From contig NZ_LR134201.1 in NCBI RefSeq assembly GCF_900635955.1, forward strand, positions 434,001 through 498,000: DNA of 64,000 nt, in the 5' to 3' direction. This DNA comes from Cedecea lapagei. Its GTDB lineage: Bacteria > Pseudomonadota > Gammaproteobacteria > Enterobacterales > Enterobacteriaceae. Position 1 is the first letter of the stretch; every line of letters starts with the position of its first letter. Shown one piece after another: positions 8,886 to 17,464 of the stretch. A program made the translations under genes and the position numbers. The notes under the pieces are model-generated. The model did no database searches and was not told the DNA's origin. It saw only the letters and a program-made list of their open reading frames with translations.

Positions 8886-10765
8886 CTATTTCCCGATGAT
8901 AAAATCATACATACTTTTGATGTCTTCGCTTATTTCGCTAGGATGCATCATGGATATATATTCTAACAGCAATTCCCGATTTAACCCATAGGGAGGTGCC
9001 TCAACATTCTCAATAAATGGCGACAGTATGTTTTTTACAAATCTTGATGGTAGTGAAGCAAGATAGTGATTGTAAACTGGACCGCTGGTAATGGTTGTTT
9101 TTTTCCTTTGGTTACTTCTTTATCTTCTATTAATAATTGATAGTCATTGTTTTTATATTCCAGTAAGTAATCACTGCTATAGCCTTCACGTAAATATGAA
9201 GCTTCAGGTAATCTATTTTTATTATTCAACACAGCAACACAGCCGCCTAGTGCGGAATAAGAAAGAAGATAGTGTTTTATTTCACGTCTCCGCCAGCTTA
9301 AAACACTTGTTTTAATATTGTTATCACTTCCTATCTTTATACCCTGCACTATAAGAGGTGACTCATCAGTGCCTATACCATCTATAGGGAGATTATCTCT
9401 ATCACACACTAAGAAAATATCTTTGGTTTTTATGTCCAAACCTTCGCAAAACTTGTTGAAATTTTGTACCCAGGAAATTTTTGACTCTGCAAATTTAGCG
9501 TTGTGTGTATTCCAACCAGAGTTAACCTTAACTACTGCGACTTGATCAAAAAGGTGATCAAATTCTGCATCATAATCAAAATCAGGTACGCCGATTATTC
9601 TTTTATATTGCTTGTAAAGCTCTTTAAAAATAAACCAATCATTGGTATCATCAATGAGTACTATTTTTTCATAATACGTCAAAGCTCGAAATTCAGATTT
9701 TTTTATATTGGATAACTGTGCGAGTCGAGTAATTAATTCACCAGAGTCTGAAGGAAGGTAAATTTTACCTTTATTTATAATTCTTATGTTTTCAACGCCC
9801 ACACAATATATTGAATCTAGTAGGTGTGTTGTCGAAATTGTTTTTCCTTTAGTTTCTTTTAGGCAATTCCAAAATCTTTCGACGTTTTTAAAATGAAGAT
9901 GAGAGTCTGCCTCATCAAAAATAAATATAGTTTCTTCACTATCGAATAGATCAATGATTGAATATAAAAAAAGAATTTGAAACTCACCATCACTTAAGTC
10001 TCCGAGCTCTAGACCGTTTTTTAAAAATAAAGACGACGCTTCTTTATCCAAAAAATTAGTGTTATGACAAGCTCTGATAAAGAAACCTATCTCTGGATCA
10101 AAAGTTATCTTTGATGCATCACCATCCTCTAATCGCTCAGTGTCAAAAGATACGGATAGCACATCATCTTGACGTATATCAAAAACATTTTTCTTGATTG
10201 GTTCATCAAAGTCATATTGATCCTGTATACAATTTTCAATAAAACTTTCCAGTGTGCGATGAAATGCGGTCTGTCTTATCGTGTTCGTATCTCCTCTGGC
10301 CTCTCTGTTTAGAGCGTCTTGAACTTGCCTCACATATTGTGAGTCTACCCGAAAGGCAATTTTCAGAATACTTGAGGTGTCCAACCCATCGACTTCATCG
10401 GCATAACCGGAGCTGATGAGAAATTGTCTAACCTTGCCTGATTTTTTTATAGAACTGGCAAGGAATATCAATAACTTAGACCATGATTTATCGAAATAGA
10501 AACAAGAGAATTGCAAATTATTCTCATCTGTTTGAGTCTGTCTTAAATAGCGAAGGAATTCATTTGAAAACTTCTCGTTTTGGCCAGAAGAGAAACAAAC
10601 AATCTTTTGACCTGTATAGTCCTTTTTAGAGAGTTTTTGATTGAAAATTGATTGGAGAACACTTGACTTCCCTGAACCATTTTCACCAATTAAAGTGGTA
10701 ACTTTATTGAGGTATATTGTTTGTGGATGATCGTATAATACATTAGGTATTAAGTTTAATTCCAT
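8886..10765 (-). CDS. OLD/PARIS-like ABC-ATPase with TOPRIM-like domain, frameshifted near its 3' end
   Basis: As read, the frame stops at 9035 after 576 residues. It shows Walker A GENGSGKS (27-34), signature LSDGE (257-261), Walker B FIFDEADS (281-288) and a switch His in TTHLLDS. The C-terminal half looks like a divergent TOPRIM/DUF4435 domain: VLIDDTNDWFIF near 370-380, VCDRDN (453-458) and WRRREIKHYLL (491-501). At the A7 run (9098-9104) the -1 frame stays open for about 60 more codons and stops at 8886, 5 bases before hsdM, giving about 626 residues. The run GGAAAAAAAC also reads as a slippery A-AAA-AAA. OLD proteins and the PARIS AriA/AriB pair are anti-phage ATPase-nucleases. The role in this operon is inferred. 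Confidence 0.7.
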
Positions 10766-10766
10766 T

Positions 10767-13082
10767 TTAGTTCACATGATAAAGTTGCTGTTGTAATTGT
10801 TTAAATGCTGCTAATACAAATGCAGGTTTACCGCCAAAAGCTATTGAAGCGTCTTTGATAGTACCCACACCCGAGAGCTCGATCAGTGCAGGTAGACGCT
10901 CTCTGGATAATTCCATAACGCCAATCTTCTCATAACGACTCAAAACAAAGTGCAGAAATTTATTAGCTCTGCCCTGTGGATACTGAGCAAAGAAAACAGT
11001 ATTCGACCGAAGCGCCTCAACTCTGGATTTACGCGTTGCCATCGGTCTTTCAAACGCTAAAAATGCTAGTAGATCGAATATGTCACAGTCGTCGGCCTCG
11101 AACATGCGCCGCAGAGCGGATAGCTGCTCTGTGTCAAAGCCAGCTTGTACCAGCTTGGTTAGCAGTTGTTCGCGCAAGTCAGGATCTGACCAAATATCTC
11201 TGAGTTCATCGATACTTTTGAATAGTCCTGGCAATTGTTGAATTAGCCGTTCGATAAACTCCTGAATCGAGAGAGGCTTACCGCTCTCGTCGATATAGCG
11301 GGTTTCTATATCGATGACCTTGAGTTCACGGTGTTTACCGAGTTTTACTTTCAGTCGTGGGCGTGATTCGCTTGGTTCAGATTCTGTCCTATCTCCACCT
11401 TCTGGTGGCTCGGGTGAATAGGGTGGCGGCGTAGGTTCTCTGGTGCCACCCGGCTCGGGGGCTTGGGGCTCGCCATCCCATTCTTCGTCATAGAAGTTAT
11501 TGGTCGCACCACGAAAATCCACGATGGTGAAGTAGTCTTTACCGTCAAACACTCGAGTACCACGACCAACAATCTGTTTGAACTCCACCATTGAGTCTAT
11601 GGTTCGATCCAGCACTACGTTGCGTACGTTACGGGCATCAACGCCGGTAGTGAGCATTTGTGATGAGGTAATAATGGTAGGGATGTTTTTGTCATTGTCC
11701 TGAAATTTTTCCAGCAGTTCGCGACCGATCTTGCCTTCGTCACTGGTGACCCGTACACAGTAATGCGGATCTTTAACTGATTTGTTTTTATTAATCATGT
11801 CGCGCATGGTTAGCGCATGATTTTGGTTTTCACAGAAGACAATAGTTTTATCCAGCGGGTTGATGTTTTGCAAAATTGCTTTCGCAACCAACTCAGTGCG
11901 TTCATCTACAATGATTTTGCGGTCGTAATCTTCGACCTGATATAAATCTTGACTAGATTCACCTTCGACGATGACATCATCATTGGTGAGAACTAATTCA
12001 TCCAAATTAGTCCTAATGCGCTTGACCCGGTATGGTGTGAGAAAACCGTCGTTGATACCATCTTTTAGTGAATACACATAGGCAGGCTGGCCAAAATATT
12101 CATAGGTGTCCACGTTGTCTGTACGTTTTGGTGTGGCAGTCAAACCCAAATGCACGGCGCTACTGAAGTGATCAAGAATGGCTCGCCAGGAACCTGCTTC
12201 ATTGGCTGCACCTCTGTGGCATTCATCAATCAATACCATGTCAAAGAAATCTTTGGGATAGGCTCTATAGTAGCCATCAATGTTTTCCCGTTCCGCAATC
12301 GCCTGATAGATCGCAAAAAAGATGTGTGCGTTGGTGGGCACCACGCCATTGCGCTTGCGAACTTCCTCCCCATTAATTTTAATCAAATCTTTTTCATAGG
12401 GGTTGAAGGTGTTAATGGCTTGGTCTGCAAGGATATTACGATCGGCCAGAAATAGAATGCGCGGTCTGCGCGAACCGGGGTTCTCGCGGTTCCAGCGAGC
12501 CTGAAATACTTTGTGAACGATTTGGAAGGCAATGAATGTTTTACCAGTGCCAGTAGCTAGTGTGAGCAAGATTCGGGATTTACCCTCACCGATTGCGTCT
12601 GTAGCGGAATGGACTGCCAGTTCCTGGTAATAACGTGGTTGCATTGCTCCTTCCAAGTGAAACGGAATGTTTCTTAGTTCTTGACTTAATCCCGTAGTTT
12701 CACTTGTATAGCGTTTTTCTAGCTCTACAGGTGTTGGATAGAACTCAATATAGTCGCCTTTGCCTGTTTCCAGATCAAATTCGTAGGTTTGCTTACCGTT
12801 GCTTGAATAGACGAAACGAACGCAAAGCTTCTTAGCGTAGTAGATGGCTTGTTGCAGGCCTTTCGTAGGATGCTCGGATTCTTTTTTAGCTTCCACCACT
12901 GCCAAATAGCGACTGTCTTTATGAAGCAGATAATCCACAAAACAACGCTGCCCACGCACACCACCAGCCATCTTTCTGCCGTCGGTGAAGTAATGCTCCC
13001 GGCTGATGTTGCTCGATAGCCAACCAGCTGAAACCAAAGCTGGATCAATATAGTTCGCTCGAGTATCTGCTTCAGAGGCCAT
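10767..13082 (-). CDS. hsdR: Type I restriction enzyme endonuclease/translocase subunit
   Basis: HsdR, 771 residues, cuts DNA after ATP-driven translocation. The N-terminal nuclease core is FVDYL (D50) with VVEAKK (E64, K66). The helicase motor has Walker A TGTGKT (177-182), DECH (286-289), GLTATPKR, and a conserved QIVGRGTR helicase motif VI. A Pro/Glu-rich linker lies around residues 530-570. The length is near EcoAI HsdR (type IB) and far below EcoKI. The ATG shares one base with the stop of the upstream regulator (TAATG). The next gene begins one base after its stop. Confidence 0.95.
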   Translation of the reverse strand: MASEADTRANYIDPALVSAGWLSSNISREHYFTDGRKMAGGVRGQRCFVDYLLHKDSRYLAVVEAKKESEHPTKGLQQAIYYAKKLCVRFVYSSNGKQTYEFDLETGKGDYIEFYPTPVELEKRYTSETTGLSQELRNIPFHLEGAMQPRYYQELAVHSATDAIGEGKSRILLTLATGTGKTFIAFQIVHKVFQARWNRENPGSRRPRILFLADRNILADQAINTFNPYEKDLIKINGEEVRKRNGVVPTNAHIFFAIYQAIAERENIDGYYRAYPKDFFDMVLIDECHRGAANEAGSWRAILDHFSSAVHLGLTATPKRTDNVDTYEYFGQPAYVYSLKDGINDGFLTPYRVKRIRTNLDELVLTNDDVIVEGESSQDLYQVEDYDRKIIVDERTELVAKAILQNINPLDKTIVFCENQNHALTMRDMINKNKSVKDPHYCVRVTSDEGKIGRELLEKFQDNDKNIPTIITSSQMLTTGVDARNVRNVVLDRTIDSMVEFKQIVGRGTRVFDGKDYFTIVDFRGATNNFYDEEWDGEPQAPEPGGTREPTPPPYSPEPPEGGDRTESEPSESRPRLKVKLGKHRELKVIDIETRYIDESGKPLSIQEFIERLIQQLPGLFKSIDELRDIWSDPDLREQLLTKLVQAGFDTEQLSALRRMFEADDCDIFDLLAFLAFERPMATRKSRVEALRSNTVFFAQYPQGRANKFLHFVLSRYEKIGVMELSRERLPALIELSGVGTIKDASIAFGGKPAFVLAAFKQLQQQLYHVN

Positions 13083-13306
13083 TAGGTCGCTCCTTGGTCA
13101 TTTGGGCTTGGTATCAATTCCAATAGCTCACCAACAGTGCAATCAAACAGTACGCAGATCTGCTTAATGGCATTTAGATCTACCTTTTGTGCCGTCTCTT
13201 TATAGAGCAAGGTCACTGTGGCGCGGCTGAGCCCAGTTTCCCTGGCAACGTCTGCAATGCGCAATTTGTGTTCGCCCATCATTCTGGCGAGGTGGCAGCG
13301 GATCAT
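13082..13306 (-). CDS. XRE/Cro-type regulator heading the defence operon
   Basis: 74 residues with a helix-turn-helix: IADVARETGLSRATVTLLYK, followed by a second helical part ending VGELLELIP. It is the first gene of the minus-strand operon and translationally coupled to hsdR by a TAATG overlap. Such small Cro-like proteins often control restriction operons; autoregulation is inferred. No other candidate start is better. Confidence 0.8.
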   Translation of the reverse strand: MIRCHLARMMGEHKLRIADVARETGLSRATVTLLYKETAQKVDLNAIKQICVLFDCTVGELLELIPSPNDQGAT

Positions 13307-13339
13307 GGCTGTGACTCTGGGTATAGGGGGTAACGCAAG

Positions 13340-13370
13340 ATAATACCACGACTTACTGATTTACATTGTA
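13340..13370 (-). promoter_or_regulatory. Possible promoter of the defence operon
   Basis: On the minus strand TATTAT (13345-13340) lies 19 bases from TACAAT (13370-13365), about 35 bases before the regulator ATG. The spacing is long and the -35 poor, so this is only a candidate. Confidence 0.3.
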
Positions 13371-13520
13371 TTTGTGAGTTGAAGTTGAATTTTGCCGTTC
13401 AAATTTCGTTTTTTGACATTAGTAACAATTGGTCTGGTAAAGAAATGACACATATTGGAGATTGTCGAGTTGGCTTATCCAATGTGGAATTCCTTTTAAG
13501 GGCCACCTGCTGATAACCAT

Positions 13521-13742
13521 TTAGATTGGAAATTCCCTGGCTGGCATTACCGTCAGGTAATGTTTTGCCTGCTTTTGTGCCCGACTTTTTGCCAGCAATC
13601 TAGTAAACCCTGTATGGCTTTTGACCAGTGTTTTAGATTACCGCTTCGGTCGCAGCAGTACGTTATTATTGTCATTATGTGCATAGGGTGAATACATCGC
13701 CATTGCACAGGCCTGATAAAACCGCTCGTGCTGTGTCATCAT
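13521..13742 (-). pseudogene. Decayed Icd-like (host cell division inhibitor-like) satellite gene
   Basis: From an ATG pair at 13742/13739 with AGGAG just upstream, a 33-34 residue frame (MTQHERFYQACAM...) stops at TAA 13640-13638. The same frame then continues with SHTGFTRLLAKSRAQKQAKH and stops at 13521. The second part resembles the C-terminal region of Icd-like proteins common in P4-type satellites. The internal stop suggests a broken gene; the first part could also be a real small protein. From 13743 to 14034 I see no gene. Confidence 0.4.
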
Positions 13743-14034
13743 GTGCTCCTTCAGTCAGTTGATTGTCTACTAAACATACAAACTTACTGCACGGTCTTTA
13801 GCGGGTCAGAGCAATAACCCCCTGCTGTAACACCATGAATATTGATTGAACTCATTTACCCGATAAGCGCCATTTTGATAGTCTCGACTTATCTCGTTGA
13901 CCATCTACATGATTGTAACGTTGGAAATCTTTTTTTAACCCCCTGAAAAATATCTCTTAAATATTTTTCATACATAAACATTCATGGTCCGTTCAGTACG
14001 GATCTGGTTTTGTGTGGGTTAAAAAAGGTACGTT

Positions 14035-14643
14035 ATGAAAGTCACATGGATTGTCACGCCTGTGGGGTATCAGCGGATTGCGAAACGCTGCCCTTCATGC
14101 AACATTAAACGGGACTTCACGCCGTCAGGTGCATTTCGGGTTAATTCGCAAAAGAAGGTGCTGGACGTGTGGAGTATCTATAAATGCACACACTGTGATT
14201 ACACTTGGAATATCTCCCTGTTTTCGCGCCTGCACGTCAGCAAAATCAACCGTCAGCTTTATCATCGGCTAATGACAAACGATGCCGCCACGGTACAGCA
14301 CTTTGCAAATGATATCGCGATGCTGAAGCGGAACAATGCGGAGCTATCGGGTTGGCCTGATTTTACCGTTCAGGAGCGCTGGCCGGTAAGCATCACCACC
14401 CACCAGCGGTTCTGCGTTAGTGTCAGGATTTTCCGTTCATTTCAGGTCAGCCTGCTGTCGATTTTGAAGCATCAGCTCATGCTGAGCACTGGTGAAATTC
14501 AGAGAAGGGTGGAAGCAAGGCAGATTTACGGCGTTACGATGAAGATGCTCAAATCGAGAAAGCTGAAGGCAGTGGAATATAACTTTCAGCTGTCTGCGGA
14601 AACGTTATATGCTCGGCGAAGGATCGATCTGACGTATCGTTAA
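14035..14643 (+). CDS. DUF1062 family protein
   Basis: 202 residues of the DUF1062 type: a zinc-ribbon-like pair CPSC (near 18-21) and CTHC (near 52-55) with FRVNSQKKVLDVWSIYKC between, and TWNISLFSR after. Function is unknown. It is a lone plus-strand gene between the decayed Icd-like gene and an IS3-family element, preceded by AAAAAGG about 6 bases before the ATG. The island insertion sequence begins only about 45 bases after its stop but does not interrupt it. Confidence 0.65.
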   Translation: MKVTWIVTPVGYQRIAKRCPSCNIKRDFTPSGAFRVNSQKKVLDVWSIYKCTHCDYTWNISLFSRLHVSKINRQLYHRLMTNDAATVQHFANDIAMLKRNNAELSGWPDFTVQERWPVSITTHQRFCVSVRIFRSFQVSLLSILKHQLMLSTGEIQRRVEARQIYGVTMKMLKSRKLKAVEYNFQLSAETLYARRRIDLTYR

Positions 14644-14766
14644 AAATATGAAGCTCACCCTGATGTAATAAACGCCCGTGCGGCAGTGACCCTGACCCAA
14701 AATCCTGCTCCATTCAGAAACAGAATTCCGGCATGATAAACACTCCCCTGAACGGAGGTGGTGCCG

Positions 14767-15033
14767 ATGAAAAAGTCACGATTCACCGAAGAGCAGATTG
14801 TCTTTGCCCTGAAGCAGGCCGAGCTGGGGACGTCCGTGCCGGATGTCTGCCGTAAGCTGGGCATTTCTGATGCCACGTTCTATTCGTGGCGTAAGAAATA
14901 CGGCGGGATTTCCCCTTCTGAACTCAAACACATGCGGCAGCTTGAGGAAGAGAATCTCAGGCTGAAGAAGCTGGTTACCGATCTCAGCCTCGACAAAGCC
15001 ATGCTGCAGGATGTGCTGGCAAAAAAGAACTGA
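14767..15033 (+). CDS. IS3-family transposase OrfA (helix-turn-helix subunit)
   Basis: 88 residues: helix-turn-helix ALKQAELGTSVPDVCRKLGI, WRKKYGGI, then a leucine-zipper-like tail (QLEEENLRLKKLVTDLSLDK). I chose the ATG at 14767, 8 bases after GGAGG; an ATG at 14758 overlaps the ribosome site. The end contains AAAAAAG at 15021-15027, the usual -1 slippage site that joins OrfA to OrfB in this family, but the downstream OrfB is broken. Confidence 0.85.
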   Translation: MKKSRFTEEQIVFALKQAELGTSVPDVCRKLGISDATFYSWRKKYGGISPSELKHMRQLEEENLRLKKLVTDLSLDKAMLQDVLAKKN

Positions 15034-15495
15034 CGCTGGCACGTCTGCGCGAATGGGTCCGGGACCTGCAGGCACGTTACGGGGCCAGCGAGCGGCAGGT
15101 CTGTTTTGCGCTACGGATCAGTCGCAGCTCTTTCCGCTACCGCTCTGTGGCGGCAGACGACAGCGCGCTACGCCTAGATCACCGAAACCCGGATCCACTA
15201 TGGCTACCGCAGAGTTCACGTCATGCTCAGGCGGGAGGGCTGGCGGGATAATCATAAACGTATTTACCGACTCTATCGCGAGCAGGGTCTGTCCCTGTGT
15301 CTCAAACGCCCACGTCGAAATAAAGCGGCACAGCGGCGACAGCCCCAGCCTCAGGGGCTGTATCCGAATCATGTCTGGGGATCTGCGTGGGCCTGAATCT
15401 GAACTCAACGGAGGCTGCAGAGATGCTGAACACCATTGCGCTCAGACGTCCTATACCACAGTTGCTGAAAACCGATAACGGACTACCTTTCTAAT
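15022..15495 (+). pseudogene. IS3-family transposase OrfB, 5' remnant
   Basis: Pieces of one protein are spread over frames: LARLREWVRDLQARYGASER, then after a frameshift near 15170 HYGYRRVHVMLRREGWRDNH and LYPNHVWG, and after a deletion LNSTEAAEMLNTIALRRP ending at KTDNG, the region of the second catalytic Asp. The sequence leaves IS3 homology just after 15480. Confidence 0.75.
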
Positions 15496-15496
15496 C

Positions 15497-15697
15497 AAGT
15501 CAATTTACACAATAGTTCACCGCCGGTCTGAACGCCGGGTTGTCATGATGATTCTGCTCGCGCAACAGGGCTGTAATTATGCTTACCATGGTGTACAGGG
15601 GTCCATATGGCCCAGCAGGACTTAACAAAGCATTATAGAAAGCCACGGGCGTTGAGCATTATCTACAGGTCGCGATGCGCCTTACGGCCCTACGGAA
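15497..15697 (-). ncRNA. Possible bridge-RNA region of the IS110/IS1111-family element
   Basis: IS110-family elements encode a bridge RNA in their noncoding end; in the IS1111 group it lies downstream of the transposase. The downstream side here is the long noncoding side (about 200 bases) and contains short inverted segments such as CCGCCGG/CCGGGTTG. Structure was judged by eye only. Confidence 0.3.
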
Positions 15698-16942
15698 TCA
15701 CGTCCCATGGCTTATGTCGAAATACCTCTGATAATCCACGTCTTTCTTGACTAGCGAATGTGCTATCCGTGCAAGTTTGGTTGCTACAGCAACAACTGCT
15801 TTGCGCCGCTGATCCGGATTATCACCATGCTCCCTGATATAGCGCTCATATTTATTTCTGAGCGTATTTTCCTGCATTCTTACTGCCACTGTAGCTGCAA
15901 GCCAGAATGCATATCTCAGTCGCGCATTTCCCCGTTTTGACAAACGGTAACTGCTACATTTTTCTCCGCTCTGGCTTGCTGAAAGATTAAAACCGCAAAA
16001 ATTAAGATACTGACGGTAATGAGCAAAGCGATTCAAATCACCACTTTCGGCAAGGATCATCATTGCAATCACCGGGCCCACACCGGGTAGTGAACGCAGA
16101 TGATGGTAATCAGCGCGGTTCTGTAAATAGTTTTCAGCCATTTTTTCCAGCTGGAGCTGCTGAAGCGTAAGTTCAATATACCGACGGATCTGCAACTTGA
16201 ACGTAACCACAGCCTCGCAGTTTTCAGGCAGTGGCAGGGCAATCGAGTTATGGGCAATTTCATATAACTGCTCGAGAAACTGCTGCTTGTATTGTTTGCG
16301 ACCAATAATATCCCAGGCCTCCTTAACAAACAGACTCTTTTGTATTGAGGTAATGGTTTGTGGTGTGGGAAAGCGCAGCAAAAAATGACAAAACCATTCT
16401 GTCCGTGACTGGTGCAAAAACTGTTCAGCTTCAGGAAAATACAACGTCAGGTAGTGATTTACCAGGCTGTTCAGACTACGTGTTCTTGCAAGGGATATTT
16501 GATAATAAGTATTTGATATTTCTTGGATATCCATCATTTTATTAAGCAAGGGGTCAAAAAACGGAGAAGAAAGTCCCTGCTCCATGAGATAAAGAATAAC
16601 GCTGGCATCCTTGCGGTCATTTTTATCCCATGTTTTAAAAAGCATTTCTCGTGCTCTGGCACAGGCCAGCGATGAAACAAGGCGACATTCTATCCCCTGT
16701 TCCTGAAGCCACCAGGCAATATTACGGTGATAGTCAGCTGTAGGTTCGAAAGCGACAACAACTTTTTCTCCGGATGAACGAGTAGCAGTGATTAACCGGG
16801 CATATCCGGCGAGAGAGTTCTCAAAACACAGATACACAATCCGGCCATCTGAGCGTTTAATTTTGGCGTCATGATATTTTTTAGCAATATCAATAGCAAT
16901 CCGGGTTACCGGGGTATCGCAACTGCAGGTAATATTGGTCAT
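15698..16942 (-). CDS. IS110/IS1111-family transposase
   Basis: 414 residues with an N-terminal DEDD domain (IAIDIAKKYHDAKI, then VVAFEPTADYHRNIAWW with the Glu) and a C-terminal transposase_20 domain (LRSLPGVGPVIAMMIL, then GEKCSSYRLSKRGNARLRY carrying serines). I chose the ATG at 16942 with GGAG 8 bases before; the frame is open 20 codons further but those residues are unlike the family. The gene appears intact. Confidence 0.9.
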   Translation of the reverse strand: MTNITCSCDTPVTRIAIDIAKKYHDAKIKRSDGRIVYLCFENSLAGYARLITATRSSGEKVVVAFEPTADYHRNIAWWLQEQGIECRLVSSLACARAREMLFKTWDKNDRKDASVILYLMEQGLSSPFFDPLLNKMMDIQEISNTYYQISLARTRSLNSLVNHYLTLYFPEAEQFLHQSRTEWFCHFLLRFPTPQTITSIQKSLFVKEAWDIIGRKQYKQQFLEQLYEIAHNSIALPLPENCEAVVTFKLQIRRYIELTLQQLQLEKMAENYLQNRADYHHLRSLPGVGPVIAMMILAESGDLNRFAHYRQYLNFCGFNLSASQSGEKCSSYRLSKRGNARLRYAFWLAATVAVRMQENTLRNKYERYIREHGDNPDQRRKAVVAVATKLARIAHSLVKKDVDYQRYFDISHGT

Positions 16943-17034
16943 GACTTTTCTCCACTTGTTGAATTCATACCAGGTGTAGAAAACGAATGACGAACCAGCC
17001 AATAGTCATCAGTCAGAGACTAAACAAGTACCAC

Positions 17035-17322
17035 GGCAGCGAGTTTATCTCGAAGAGTCTGGATAAATGGGCGTATGAAAACGGGGTGACAATGGACTTC
17101 TCTCGTCCCGGAAAGCCGACAGATAATCCGTTTATTGAATCATTTAACGGTAGTCTGCGGGATGAATGCCTGAACATTCACTGGTTCCTGTCACTGGAAG
17201 ATGCACAGGACAAACTCGACAACTGGCGCAGGGAATACAATCATGAGAGAACGCATTCATCATTAAATGACATGACTCCGGCTGAATTTATCCGGAGTCT
17301 GCAAAAAGACGAAGATCTCTGA
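17035..17322 (+). pseudogene. IS3-family transposase OrfB, 3' remnant
   Basis: GSEFISKSLDKWAYENGV, FSRPGKPTDNPFIESFNGSL and YNHERTHSSLNDMTPAEF are the last part of the rve integrase core, including the catalytic Glu in FIESFNG. It resumes directly after the GS of the DNGSEF motif whose start lies in the 5' remnant. Confidence 0.8.
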
Positions 17323-17464
17323 TTTAGCACTGCATTGATTTTGGGCCAGGGTCAAAAGCCCGGAAATCTCAAAAAGTGCGTGGAACTAAAACGGGTGTAC
17401 TTACAATCTGGATTAAATTTGTCCTCACATCAACTGACGTGAGGACAGAAGATTACTCACTTTC

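Larger units (their letters stand above)
15497..17034 (-). mobile_element. IS110/IS1111-family insertion sequence inside the IS3-family orfB
   Basis: The segment between the two orfB pieces holds one IS110-type transposase with about 200 noncoding bases on its downstream side and about 90 upstream. Exact ends are not certain because these elements lack ordinary terminal inverted repeats; the limits given are where OrfB homology stops and resumes. Confidence 0.7.
14687..17354 (+). mobile_element. IS3-family insertion sequence, decayed and interrupted
   Basis: The ends match as inverted repeats: TGACCCTGACCCAAAAT at 14687-14703 and the complement of ATTTTGGGCCAGGGTCA at 17338-17354. Inside are an intact orfA, an orfB in two pieces with internal deletion and frameshift, and a complete IS110/IS1111-family element between the pieces. 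The copy cannot make a full transposase. Confidence 0.8.
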
